A DNA stretch of 64,000 bases from positions 1 through 64,000 of the forward strand of contig JBBPUQ010000001.1 in the NCBI GenBank assembly GCA_038501195.1. The letters are read 5' to 3'. The notes beneath the pieces are model-generated. The model searched no databases. It saw only the letters and a program-made list of their open reading frames with translations, and had not been told where the DNA came from. Source of the DNA: Nemania diffusa. Its lineage: Eukaryota; Ascomycota; Sordariomycetes; Xylariales; Xylariaceae. Shown piece by piece: positions 23,301 to 37,900 of this stretch (position 1 is the stretch's first letter; every line of letters begins with the position of its first letter). Both the position numbers and the translations under genes were made by a program.

Positions 23301-26300
23301 ATTATATTTTTTTTATATTTAAAAAACAAAAAAGTATATATTATAAATATAATATTTTATAAACTAAACTTAATATAAAAACAATAGTAAAAAATATAAC
23401 AATAAATAATAATATAAAAAAATATTAGTTATTAAATATAAATTAACAAACAAAAAAAATATAAAATAATAAAAAAATATAAAAACAATAATAATATAAG
23501 TTATAAAACAGAAATAACAAAACATAACTTAATAATAACTATTACAATAAAACAACAATCAATTATAAAACAAGTATAACTAAACAATATATATATAATT
23601 AAATACTAAAAACAAAAATTTAATCAAGCTTATAGTATTAACAAATTAAAATAACAGTAATAATAAAAATATAAATAAACGCTTTATTATAAATAGTTAA
23701 TAAAAAAAAGTCGCTATATAAAAAAGATAGTAAAGCTTGTTTAGTTTTATATACTTTATAGCATAACTTATAAATATAAACGGATTAAAAGCTATATTTT
23801 AGCAAAAAAAGCTTAAAAAAAAATAAAACGCAAGCGAAAAAAACAGCTACAAATATACCTATTTATTATAATTTATAAAAAACGCAAATAGCTTTTTATA
23901 TACATTTAGTAAATAAAACATAAAAAGAATAAAAAATACATAAAAAAACAATAAAAAAAAAAAAAAATTAGCTATAAAAAACAATAAATATAAAAAATTA
24001 TATTAAATCAATATAATAAAACTAATATAAAACAATTATTTATTTAATATAATTTATAGTTTAATAAAAACTAATATTAAATTAAACAGTAATTAATTTA
24101 AAACAATATATAAATTAAACAAAATAATTTAAAAATGCTTTAATTATTTATTATATTTGTTTAGTACAATAAAAAAATACTACAACAATAAACTGATTTA
24201 AAAAAAAACAACATTTTAAAAATATAGCATAAATATAGCATAAGCTTTAAAACTTGCTATATAATAATCTTTATAATAAACTGCAGAATATAAATCGCGT
24301 TTATTTAAAACAGTATAACAGATATTATAGCTTATATATTAGCTATAAATATAACTTAGCTAAATAAAAAATAAATATATAAAGTACTACTAAATACTAT
24401 AATAAATATTTGAGCTATTAAGTTTGCAGTAACTACAAACAACTAATAAATATAACTAAAAAGCGAATCAACAAGCAAAAAAAACATTATAGCTACAAAA
24501 AAAAACAAATAAGCAGAAAAAAAAAAAAGCTTATTTGTTATAACTATAATACAATTTAAAAAATATATCTATTTATTTAATACTAAACTATTTATATTTA
24601 AATATTTTATATAAATACAAATAGCTGCAAAAAAACCAAATAATATAACTAAATATAACTAACGCTAAACTAGTTTAAATAAATTAAACTACTAATATAT
24701 AATAGCACAAATATAACAACAATATAAAACATTTATATATAAGCAAATAAATATAAATTTATAAATTTTATACTAACAAAACATATATAGTTAAATTTAT
24801 TTATTACTATTAATAAATATTAAATACAACATTATAAAATATATTAATATATTCAATAATATATATAGTTATATATTTACTAGTTTATAATATAAAAATA
24901 GTTAATTTATAAATTAGTAACATTTAAACAATATAAACAAAAGATTATATATTAAACAATATAAAATTAAATTTATTATAAAACTTTAAAACGATTTTTT
25001 ACTTTTTTTTTAGCTATATATATATAGATTAGCTAATATTACTAAGAAACAAAAAAAAAAGTTCTGTTATATAAAAAGCTATAAATACTGCAAATGTTAA
25101 CAAAAAAACTAGCTAAATTGTAGTAGTAGTACAAAAGATTAACTAGTTTATTAAAACTTTTTACATAAATAAAAAACATATTTTAATATATATTAAACTA
25201 TAGCTAGTAGCTGCTATTATATACTAAAAAGCAAAAGATTTAATTATTATTTTTATTACTATATAAAAAATAAAAAGCAAAAAATTAAAAAAAGCTAAAT
25301 AAAACAATATAAAAAAACCAAATTTACAGCTAACAAAAAAGCTATAAGAAATAATATATACAAATATAAAATCAAATATAACATATATATATTTTAATAA
25401 ATATATTATTTAATTACTTTGAACTAATATATAATTGCTAAACTAGTTAAGCTATAAAGCTTAAGTTCCAAAATATAAAAATATATAACGTTAAATTAAA
25501 TATATATTTATTAAACAATATAAATTATAAATACTAAATTATATTATATAGCTATAACAACAATTAACTAAACTATTTAAGTTCAAAAAAAAATAAAGCT
25601 AAAAATAAAACAACAAACTAAACTAACAAATATATATGCTATAAAAAAAAATAAAATATAACTAGATTTTATATAACATATAAAATAAAAAGCTTATTTT
25701 TTTGCAAATATTAAATAAATAAATATATTTTACTAAATTTAAATGTACTAATTAATATAAATATAACTTTTAATTTATTTAATTTATTTATATAATATTA
25801 ACAATTTAATAATATTATTATTTTAATAACTAAAATATAAATAAAAAAAAACTTTAATATTAATAATATAATTTAATTTATAATATTAATTTAAATATAT
25901 TTTTATAAAGCTTGCTAAATTTAATATATTATTTTAAATTTAAACTTTTTAGTTTTTTTAGTTACAATAAAAAAACTTATTATTAGTTTTTTAAATATTA
26001 ATAGTTTTAATAAAATATTATATACAATTAAACAATAAGCAAAACTATTATATTATAGCATAAAATAGCTTAATTATACAAAATATTAACAAACAATGCT
26101 TACAAACAAATGTTGAATATACTTACTTACAAATTATACAGTAGCTTATTTTAAATAAAAAATACTAAAATAATAAAAGTACAAATATATACAGCAATAA
26201 CAAAATAGCTTAAAGCTATATATAAAATAATCTTAGAAAATATAAAAACAGCTATATAATATTTTTAGCTCAAAATATAAAAGCAAGCAAAAAAATATAA

Positions 26301-26900
26301 TATAAAGTATATAAAAGCAATATAAGCTCTATAATCAATAAATATAATACAAAAATATAAAGCAACAATAAACAAACAAAATAATATAAAAAAATATATA
26401 TTAGTATATAGCAGTAGAAATTTATATTATAATAATATAGAAAACTAATAGCAAAAAATAGTTTACAAAAAACACATTTTATATAATATATTCAAACAAA
26501 AAAAAAGCAGCTAATAGTACTTAAAAACTAAAAAAATCTAAAAAATAATATAAAGCGAAAATAATACAAAAAAAATATTATATATATATAAAGCAGTAAA
26601 TATAGTACAAATAGCTAAGTTGTATATAAAAGCTACTATTAGGATTATATAAACCTAACAACAGCTTAATAGCAATATAAATGTTATATATAAAACCGCT
26701 TTTTTATAGTAAATACAGCTAAATAATATATTATAACTATAAAAGATATATATAATAGACTAGCTTATAGAAATTATATAATTGTTTATATAAAAACTTG
26801 ATTAATTAAATAAAATAAAGTTAGCTATATATATAAAACAGTATAAATATATTATTTAAAGATTTAATTTTTAATTATATAAAAAATGTATAAAAAAGCT
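23301..26900. other. AT isochore block with A- and C-rich plus strand
   Basis: The plus strand is strongly A-rich, and its C residues outnumber G. In 23401-23640 I counted A 150, T 65, C 19 and G 6. Residual C is mostly in AAC and ACA words. No gene, tandem array or RNA is visible. The coupled skew is what would remain if cytosines of the minus strand had been deaminated preferentially (G to A on the plus strand), or it may reflect the orientation of an old element. Confidence 0.55.
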
Positions 26901-27586
26901 TAATTAAGTAATAAAACTAGTACTATATTTATTATTAAATAAAATTATAAAACTATAAAATTAATTTAATAAAATTAAACTAGTTTAAATTTGATTGATT
27001 TACTATTGATATAATATAATAAATCGATTTTTAAATTGAAACTAGATAATAAAATAAAATATAAGTTTTAAAAAACAAATCTAATCTGTTAAAAATATAG
27101 CAATCGATATATATGTAAACAAAAAGCAATTGTTTGTTTTATTTCTAACTACTAGAAATAAGCAACAAAAGTGCAAATATAAAAAAAAGTACAAAATAAT
27201 TGCATTTTATTATATTTATACTAAGTATAATAATATTTTATTAATTATATTAGCTACTATATATTTAGTTTTAATAAAACAAAAAAAGAATATATAATTT
27301 AACTATATATATACTTATTTATATTATATTTACTAAAGCTAATATAAAGCTATAAATAAATAAATTTACTATAAAACTAGCGAGATACTAAATATAAAAG
27401 TTTTAATATAAAAGCAACAATAGCTAAAAAAGCTGCTATATAATAAATAACAATATTTTTAGTTTATAATATAAATTAAGCTAGATTTATATATTTATAA
27501 TTCTACTATATATATAAAATTAACAACAAAAATAACACTATAAAAGGTTTATATAGTATTTATCGATTAGTTATATATATAGTAGT

Positions 27587-27607
27587 AAAAAAAAAAAAAA
27601 AATAGTT

Positions 27608-27639
<32 letters not shown>
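27587..27639. repeat. A16 / T15 / A16 homopolymer foldback
   Basis: Sixteen A (27587-27602), six other bases, fifteen T (27609-27623) and sixteen A (27624-27639) follow each other. The T run can pair with either A run, so two alternative hairpins are possible. The T15A16 half is a perfect palindrome about its centre. Such tracts exclude nucleosomes and slip readily during replication; assembly error in the run lengths is possible. Confidence 0.85.
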
Positions 27640-28123
27640 GCATAGCTAAAAATAAAAAGTATATATATATAATACTATAATTATATTTAATATATAAATT
27701 ATTTACTTTATATTTTAAATAATATTAATATTTATAATTGTTTAAAATAAGCAAATAATAGCATACTATATAAATTAATAAATCTAACAATAGTAATATA
27801 TATATAATTTAAATATATATAACAAAAAAAAAAAAATTCACAGTTTAACTACTAAGTAAAAATATAATTAGTTATAACTTAGTTAATATAGTTTAATATA
27901 TATTGCTTTAATTAAAATGCTTTATTTTATAGTTATTTCAATATATATAAACAACTTAAAAAGCATTAATTAAATCTCTATATATAATACTAAAAAAAAA
28001 TCAACAAACTTAAAATAAAGCATTATATCTATTGTATATACTAATAAAATTTCGCTAAAAATATAAGTTATATTTTACAAAAGTGTAAATAGTAAGTAGT
28101 ATTTTATTTATAGTTGTACAAGC

Positions 28124-28155
28124 TATACTGTGCTGTGGGGCAAATATACAGTATA
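28124..28155. other. Small inverted repeat around an isolated GGGG
   Basis: TATACTGT (28124-28131) is perfectly complementary to ACAGTATA (28148-28155) and encloses a 16-base loop containing GCTGTGGGGC. Four consecutive G are exceptional in this isochore, where GG is almost absent. The element may be a chance survivor or a short recent insertion. Confidence 0.4.
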
Positions 28156-31100
28156 AATATACAAAAATATAGTTCAAAATAGCAATATACTAATTACAAA
28201 CAGCAAATAATTAACACACTAATATATTAATTAACAAACTTAGTTAAACAAAAAAAATCGGCTAATATAAGTATTGTAATAACAAAATATATAAATAAGC
28301 TATTAAAATTAAATATATAACTAAAATATTATATAATTATAATAATTTAAATAAACTATTAAACAAAAGCTGCAACTATATAATACTGAAACTATTAAAT
28401 ATAAAAAAAATATTATATAAATTTATATTAAAAGCAACAATTTAAAACAAAACTTTTTTTTTTTTTTTATTTTTTTAAAAAAACAAAAGTAAAAGTAATC
28501 TTAGTATAATATATTATAATAATAAATAAAACATAAATAATAATACTAAAAATATATAGCTTAAATATATTACTATTATTAAGCTTTAAATAAAATTATA
28601 ATATTATTGTATTTAAAAGCTAGCTTTATTTATAAAGCTAAATAATTATAACTTTGTGCTATTTTTTCAGTAGTTATTTTAAAACAGCTACTTCTTTTAA
28701 TCAACTTTTGCAGTTTTTATATATTTTAGCTAAATATAAAAGTTTGCTATTACAATTAATATAAGTATAAAATTGTAAAAATTATCTAGTATATTAGCTC
28801 TATAATACTTTTTTAAAAAGCTGTTAAATATATATTTATTATTTAAAAAGATCTGTTATACTTATTTTATAACTACTGCAGTTATTACTTATTCTTTTAG
28901 TATAAAAAAGCTATAGTTAAATAACTATACTATATAAAGCTAATAAATATATTATATGCTTTAAATAAAATTATATAAATAAAAAGCAAGCAGTAAATAT
29001 TTAGCAAAAAATATAAAGTCAAAAATAGTGTTACAAAAGTATATATTAAATTATAGTATATTTATTATAATATTTAGTTCTTTAAATATTGCATTTTTAA
29101 ACAATATATAAAAAGTTTTTAATAATATAATATTGTTATTAGTTTAAAAGTTCTATATAAAGTTATAATAAACTATATTCTTTTAATGTTTTATAGTTTT
29201 ATTATTTTTATTAATAAAGCATAAAATATTTTAGCAGAACTTTTTAAAATATATTAGCATTTTTAACTTAAAGTAACAATATTAGCAAATATAAAATACA
29301 GCAAATGTTTAAAACTACTGCATAAAAAGCTATTCAAAATATAGTAGCTTATTTTTGTTTACAGCTGTATAATATAAATAAATACAAAGTATATTTTTAT
29401 AAAATTTGTTATTGCTATTTACTTTTATTTTTTTGATATTATTAAGCGGAAAAAAAGTAATATTACAAAAAAAAAAATTAAATTTAAGTAACTTTAATAT
29501 ATTTTTTTTTGTTAAAAAGTAGTTATAGCTAAAAAAAAAAGTGCATAGCTTAAGTATAACAAATTTATAGCAAAAAATTAATAAATTATTTAAGTTAGTA
29601 TAAAATAATTTAAAACAATATACTGTTAAATAAAATTATAAATTTATATATAAAATAAAAATAGTATATATATTTATAACTAAGCAATTTAGTATAAAAT
29701 AGCTATATTAAAAAAAAATAAGTTTTATTTACTTTTAATTATATAATTTTATTTTTTTTATAAATAGCAGTTTATATAAACTAAATCTATAAATGTTTTA
29801 TATATATTTTGTTTATTTAAACAACTGCTTTATATTAGTTAGTTATAACTTATATACTTATAAAACTTTATATTAATATGTTTAAAATATTTTATTACAT
29901 ATATATTTATTTAAATAAGCATTTAAATAGTTAATATTTAAGCTTTTTTATATACTAGATTAAGTTAAAACAAGTAAAATATATATTGTAATTTAAATAA
30001 ATAAACATAGCTACTTTAATTATTTATAAAAATTTGAATAAAATAAACAAGCAGTTTTAAAAATTAATTATATATTTTAATATAGCTAACTTTATAAACT
30101 ATTTTAATTACTATATAACTTTTTTTATATATTTATACTTTTAAGCTAAATTAAAACTAACTAATTAGTTTATTTTTTTTACAACTTTATTGCTTGTACT
30201 ATTTATATATACAATTTTTTAATTTATTATATATTAATAAAAATGCTATATAAAAGTATACTAAAAAACTTTTTAGCTGCTATAAAGCATAAAATTTACA
30301 ATATATTTTAATTTAGTAGTAATATATATATTTATACTATTAAAACAAAATAAATAATACTACTAAGCATTATTATATTAAAAATATATAAAGCTATATT
30401 AGTTTAAAGCGCTAATAAATAAAATAGCTAAAACAAAATAACATTAAATAACTGCAGCTTTTTTAAAATATATACTATTTAGTAAATATATTTACAAACT
30501 AATATTAAAACAATATAGCAAAATAATTAATCAACTTTATATAAAATAAAGCAAAAACTTTATTTATTTATACTAAACTATTTATATATTTTTAGCTATA
30601 AAATATATAAATTATAGTTTATATAATTAATCGAACTAGTTTATTTATAATAAAAAATTAAACTTTTTATAAAATATTTTATAATATTATAAAGTTTAAC
30701 AAAAACTATATATTTTATATAAACAATTTTTATATTATAAATATATATTATATTAAATTTATTAATGCTTTAATAAAAATTATATTAAAGAAATTAAATA
30801 CTTATAGTATAAATGTTATATTTTTAAACTATAAAAAAACAAGCAACTATATAGTATAATTTATAAATAATAATAAAATATTTTATACAATATATATTAT
30901 ATTTTATAATAGTATAAATAACTTAAATAATATTTAAAATTTAAAAAACATTATTAAATCGTTGCTTTAAAATATTTAGTAACACTTAAACAAATATAAC
31001 TGTAAAAAAAACAAAACATATATTTGTAACAAAAACAATAACGTAATAAAAGAAAATATTTCAAGCAAAAAAAAACAGCTAAAACAAAGCTTTATAACAT

Positions 31101-31649
31101 TAAACAAAGCATATATACTTTATTATTAGCAGAAATATAAAAAAAAAAAGCTGTTTTTACAGCAAACTTTTATATATATAATTTATAATTATATAAATCG
31201 TAAATATACAAGTATAAAAAATATTAAACAAACATATAAACATTTTATATATACTATTATTAGCTCTAAATTAAAAAAAAAAAAGATTTATTAAAAAACT
31301 TGTTGATTTAAACTTTTTGAATAATTTTAATTTAGTAAAAAGTTACAGCAACTTTTAAATTAATAAAATATAAAAGTTTATAAAAAAACTTAAATGAATT
31401 TTTATAAAACTATATAATATTTAAAAAAAATTATACTTGAATTATATATAAACTTTATTAAATATATTTTTAGTTAAAATTTTTATACTTAATAAATTAA
31501 CTTTAAAAAAAACATTCAAAAGTTTTAAACAAAAAAAATTATTTAAAGCTATTTTTATAAAAATATATAATTATTTAAATAAAGTTATATTTAAATTTAT
31601 AAACTATAAAAAAATAACTATATTTAATAACTTAGTTAATATTATTTAA

Positions 31650-31935
31650 ATATTAAAACAGTATAAATAATTTAACTATATAAAAATTAAATTAATTAAA
31701 TTATTAAAGCTTAGTTTTTTTTTTTTTTATTTAAAATAGTTAACTAAAACTAGTACTACAAAAAAGTAGTACATTTTTTATATAGCTTTTTTAAAAGTCC
31801 GCTATTTTTAAATATATATTTATATTATTTATTTACTGTTTTTTTAAACTTTAAATTTTTAAAAATAATTTATATAATTATAATTAGTTTTTTAAAATAT
31901 ATAATATATATATATTATATGTTTTGTTTTTATAC
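31650..31935 (+). repeat. Dispersed repeat R2, copy 1
   Basis: One of four copies of a roughly 280-bp element. Shared landmarks, in order, are AAAACAGTATAAATAATT, TTAACTATATAAAAATTAAA, a poly-T run, AACTAAAACTAGTAC, AGCTTTTTTAAAAGTCCGCT and TTTAAACTTTAAATTTTTAA. The match to the reverse complement of 60240-60552 is the strongest. AAGTCCGCT here reads AAGTTTGCT there, so this copy keeps a CC. No coding sequence is present. It could be a solo LTR, a MITE or a fragment of a larger element. Confidence 0.85.
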
Positions 31936-34900
31936 TAAAAAAAAAGTATTTATTTATAAAAGAACTAATTAAATATAAAACTAAGCTTTATATAAAAAGT
32001 TTTTTTTAAAAAAAAAAAACTAATTATAACAAAACTTTAGCTTTTATAGCAAAAACAGCTGTATAAAAAATTTTAATAACACTAGTTATATTAAATAAAT
32101 AGTATATTATTTAAATAAATTTTATTGTAGTTTATTTTAATAAAGATTTTTTATAATAAAATTTATATAAAATAGTTCAAAATGTAATTTAAATATTTTA
32201 ATACTTTTTAAAGTAAAAAAATTAAATATTAAAAATAACAAATAATATTATCAAGCTTTTATTTTTTTTATATAGTTATAAATAATTAAGCTATAAATAG
32301 TAAATAAAAGTTAAAAAAATTATATTAAAAGTTAAATTTATTTTTTTAGTATTAAAAATATAGTTTATTTAAATTATAATATAAATAAAATAGTAGTTTT
32401 ATATATAAATAACTTTTTATTTTTTAAAACAAATTTAAATTATTTAAAAAATATAGCAGCATAAATTAAAAAACAAATACTTATAAATAATTTAAAGTAT
32501 ATAAATTAGTTTTTAAATATAAAAATTATTAAAAATAGCTTTATAAATAATATATGTTTTAAATAGTTTTAATATATTTATAAAGCATTAAAGTTATTTA
32601 AAATAGCTATATTTTATAATTGTACTATTTTTATAAAAGCAATAAAAAACATATATACAATAAAAAAAGAAAGTAATTTTGCTACTAAAAAAAAATTATT
32701 TAAGTATGTTTTTTTGTTAAATAAACTTAGCTTTTCTACTTAAATTTTAAAGCTTAATATTAATTATATCGTTTTAATATAAGCGTAGTTTATAAATAAT
32801 TTATTGCTAAAATATTTCAGCAGTATAAAAAAGTTAACAAAGTATTTAATAAAAAGTTCTGATATAAGTTTATAGTACAAAACATTAAAAAAAGATTATT
32901 TTTATTGCAAATATAATAAAATTGCTTTATTTGTAACAGTAAATACTATATTATTGTTAAATTTAAAAAATAACAAGTTTATTACAAAATATATAATTTT
33001 TATTAGTTATAATTTTATATTGTAGCATTTAAAAGTATAAAATATTGTTTTAAAATATTTAATTAAAAATAATATTGCAATAAATAAAGCTGCAAAAAAC
33101 TTTGTATAATTATGCAATTTTTTTTATTAAATTGAAAATAATACTTTAAAAACTAATTACTTTTTTTTATAATAATATAAATACTATTGTACAATATAAA
33201 TCTACTGCTATAACAAAACAAAAAATATATATTTATATAATATATTATTATATTACTTAAAAAATTAAAATAAATTATATAAACTTTAAATATATAACAT
33301 TTAAAAACAATTTTGTAAATAGTTTTACTAAGCTATTAAATTATATCAAATATATTAACTTTTTAAATTTATATAGTATTAAAAAAATAACTAAATATAT
33401 TAATTCAATTAGTAAAAAAACAAATTAAAACTAAGTTTTAATTACTATTTTTTATATTAAATAATTAACTGCTAAAGTATATTTATTAACTAATAAAAAA
33501 AAAAAAAGAAATTATTATAAACTATTTATTTATAATTTTATTTTTTTAAAAATTTTTAATTTTTTAATATTTTAAAAGTTATTGTTTTTTATAAAACTTT
33601 TAATTAAATTTATAAAGTTAGTTAATAGTTAAAAAAATTAAATACTTATTTATTATATTGTTATATAATTAGTTCAATTTTTTTTTTTAATAAGTTTTAG
33701 TAAATTTTAAGTTTTAAGATTTTAAGTTTTAATATAGCTATTTTAATTTAGAAATAAAATTAATTATTATTAAAATTTATATATTTTTAACAATATTAAA
33801 AAGTTAAAATTATTATTGTAACTATTTTTAATTGTATAAAATTTATATTAAAAAAAAAATAATAGTATAAATATTAACAAAAACAATTTTAAAAAAAGTA
33901 AAACTATATTTAAGCGTTTTTAATATATTTAATTAATTAAAATATATATATATTAGTTTTATAACATAGTAGTATATATATATACTTTTAAAAACAAAGT
34001 AACACTAAAAGTAGTGTTTAATTTTTACGTTTGTTTATTTTTACAGTTTTTAAGTTTTAGCATTTTATATAGTTAAATAACTAAAAAAAGTATTAATAAA
34101 AGTATTTACAGCTTAGTTAAATAAATCTATATAATATTCTATAAAATAATAAACTATTTAATTAAACAAAAACTAATTTAAACTTTATATTATTAAAATT
34201 ATTTATATAATTGTTTTTTTAAACTATTACTAAACTTAAATTAATATAACAACTTATAATATATTTTATTTTTTAATTTTTAAAGATTATTTTTAAAACT
34301 AAGCTTTAAAGCTAAATATTTATTATATTATAATATTTATTTGATTTTTTTGTTATATTTTAAAATATTAGCTAGTAATATTTGCATGTTTATATATTTG
34401 TTTATTTAGTTATTTAATAAATACTATTTTATAGCTTGTTTTTTAAATATATAAATAATTAGCTATTAGTGCTAGCTTTTATTTTTTTTATTTTATTTAA
34501 CTTTTATATAATATAGTTAATAAAATTATATATTTGTTTTAAATATTACAAAATAATTAATTATTAATACTATTAGCTATATATAAGCATTTTTATTTTT
34601 TGTAATATTTAACAATAAAACTTCGCTATTGTTAAAATAATCTGTTTTAAAAACTTTTAGTATAGTTTTAACTATATGCTGTATTTTTTAAAAAAACAGT
34701 TTTGGCTTATTAACTATTTTTAAATACTTGTTTTAAAAAATAGCTAATAATAAAACGTTTTTATAGTTATAACTATTTTATTTATTAATTATTTAATAAA
34801 CTATACTATTAATGTTATAAATATTTAATAGTATTTATATTTGATTAGTTTTATTAGTGCTAATATTTTTAGTATTATTTGTTTAAAATACTTTATATAC

Positions 34901-37900
34901 TTTTTTGTTGTTGTTTAATTGTAATATTTTATAGTTGCTAGCTTATAAAATAACTAATATTAGTTTAAGTATATTTTTGTTATTATTTTTTTTATAGCTT
35001 AATATATTTATATTTACTTTATAAATTAATAATTAACATTTTATATTACTATTTTTATTATAATATATATTACTTAATATAATATTATTAGTATAAATAA
35101 AGTTATAAAATTAGAAAATATATAAAATGTTATATTTATTACTATTGTTTTTTTTATTGTTATTAAATATTTTGTTATTATTATTGCTTATTTTACTAAA
35201 TATAAAGCTTTGGATTAATAAATCATTATTGTTAATATTATCGAAAAAAATTTGCGATTGTTTAAAATTTTGGAATAGTTTATATATAATATTATAAAAA
35301 ATAGTTAAGCTGATATTATATTTATAGCTGTACTATATTATATTGGTTCTTTATTACTAAGTTTAAATAAAAAAGCTAAAAAAACTGCAAAGCTAAACAA
35401 AAACTATATATATACTGAAGTTTAAAAATATTTAGATATATATAGCATTAATACTAAAAATGTTGAAATTATAGCTAATAAAATAAATTTCAATTTTTTA
35501 AATATTAATGCAAGTTTTAAACTTTTATATATTTTTGACTTGTTAATAAAATATTTTATAACTATTAATTATGCTATAAAAACAAACTAATATATTGTTG
35601 TAGTTTTTTTGCTGTTTAGTTTGTTTTAAAGCTAAATCGCTAGCTATAATTACTATATTAATAAATAGAAATAATATATATTTAGCTAAGTTAGCTACTA
35701 TTATATAGCTAGAAAAAAAAAAAATAAAATATTTTTATATATAAATAACATTAAAACTGCATAAAGCTATACAAAAAAATAGCAAGTAATATAATAGAAT
35801 ATTTATTTAAAGCTGCTTAAAAGCTTTTTTTTTTTTTTTTTAATAAAATATAGCTTTAATAAAAAACTAATTTGTACTAACAAATAAACTGCAGGATTAA
35901 ACATTTAGTTTAGCTATTATAAAACAATTGCTAAAAAAACTAATTGTAAAATAATAGGTATACTAATTTAATAAGTTAATAAAAAAAGTTATATTGCTAG
36001 CAGAAAAGCTTATATTTTTAAAACTGTTAAATATTGCTAAGAAATCTTTTTGCAAACTAAAACTTAGATATATATTTAAACATTTGAAAACTTTTTAATA
36101 ATAATAAAGTTTAAGTAACAAGTATAAACAAAGCAAGCGAAAGTTATACTAATTTATGTATATCTAGTACAGCTTATAAAATATAAAACTAAAAAAAACA
36201 AAAGTATATATTTTATTATTAAAATATTTTTGATTTATTTAAGCTTTAAAAGCTAAATTTAATTTTATAACTTTGTTAATATTATATAAAATAGCAATAT
36301 TTATATTAAGTTTTTTTAATATTTAAACTTATTATTTATATATTTGTACTAAGTATTTCTAGGATTTAAATTTACTGCTTATATACTTGTACAAAATGTT
36401 TTAAGTTAAAATTTAAACTTACTGTTTATATATATATACTTGTAACTTTATAAAAAAAAAAGCAATAAAAACAAGCAAAATATAGCTTTAAATATGTAAG
36501 TACTTATAAAGTACACAATATAATATTTAAAAAAAAAGTACTTAGTTATATATATACACTATATAAACTATATAAAATATTAGTACAACAATTAAATATA
36601 ACATTTGTAGCTGCTTTTTATTATGTTAATATATTATATTAAAACTATTTATATATTAGTAAAAAAATATAAAATAATAGCAAGCGGCTATTAAACGCTA
36701 AATATAACAAGTAAAAAATATTAACACTATATTAAATAATTTTTAAAAATATATAAAACAGCTAAAAAAAAAATAGTATTAGTTAATTAATATTACTTAA
36801 GTAGCAGCTTTTTTTTTTGTTTCTATTGTATTTACTATTTTATAAAACTATTTAATATTAGTATATATTAAAAAAAGTACAAGTAATAATACACAATATA
36901 TAGCTTGTATAAAAAGTCAACTTATTAACTACTGTTTACTTTTTAATAATTTTATAGCAAAGTTTTAATAATTGCTAAAGCTTTAAAAAACTAATTAATA
37001 AAAAAAGCTAATAAAAATACAGCAATATATACAACACTGTATTTTTATAAAACAAATAAAATAGTAGTTGCAATTTTATAAAAGAACAAAGCAGTATATA
37101 ATAAATGCAACTGTTACTCTTGTTTATATATTTATATTTAAACTAGTTACAAAGTACTATTACAAACTTCTAACTTTTTTGTTTTTTTTCTTTTTTTTTT
37201 ATATTTTTTTTAATTGTTTTTATAAAGTTTTATTAAATTTTAATAAATTAACAACTAAATATATTTTAAGCTTTTTCGATATATATTAATTAACAACTAT
37301 AAAACATTTAGCTTTTGTTTTAAAGTTAGTTTTTATTAAACAATTAACAATAGCTTTTTAAATAAGTTCTTTTTTTAGTATATAAAGTTATTACTAAAAC
37401 TAATAAATAATTTTTATATAAGTAGCAGTATTTTTTACAATAAACAGAATATATTCTGTTTAATTTAACAATAGCTCAACATATATTATTTAATAAACAT
37501 TTAAAAAAATGCTATAACTTTATTAATAACTAACATATTTATGCTATTTTAGCAATAGTTTATTAGAAAAGAGTTAACTTTTTTTAATTAATTAAAAAAA
37601 ATAATAAAACTAACTATAATTAATTAGCGCTATTTTTCAAACTACTACTTAATATTGCAGCTAAAATTACAAAAACACAAAAAAAACATTTAAAATCTAT
37701 TTATAAAATATTTAAATATTATAAACATATTTATTTAAAGCTATTTGAAATTATAAACTTAGAATATTTTATAGAATTAAACAAACTAATATATAAAACA
37801 AACTTTAAACTAAAGTATTATAAAAAAACAGTTATATTAATTAAAAACTACAAAATAAAATCTATTTACTATTTAGTACTAATATAACGAAATAAGCTTT

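Larger units (their letters stand above)
26901..31639. other. AT isochore, no gene seen
   Basis: Mixed-skew AT-rich DNA without supported genes. It contains the foldback near 27.6 kb and the small G-run hairpin near 28.1 kb (listed separately), and a T16-17 run followed by T7A7 near 28.45 kb. No other structure could be supported. Confidence 0.5.

Noticed and set aside
37068..37289. Plus-strand 73-codon open frame
   Set aside because: It starts at a TTG codon and is dominated by Phe, Tyr and Lys from T- and A-runs, with an eight-Phe stretch. It looks like chance openness.
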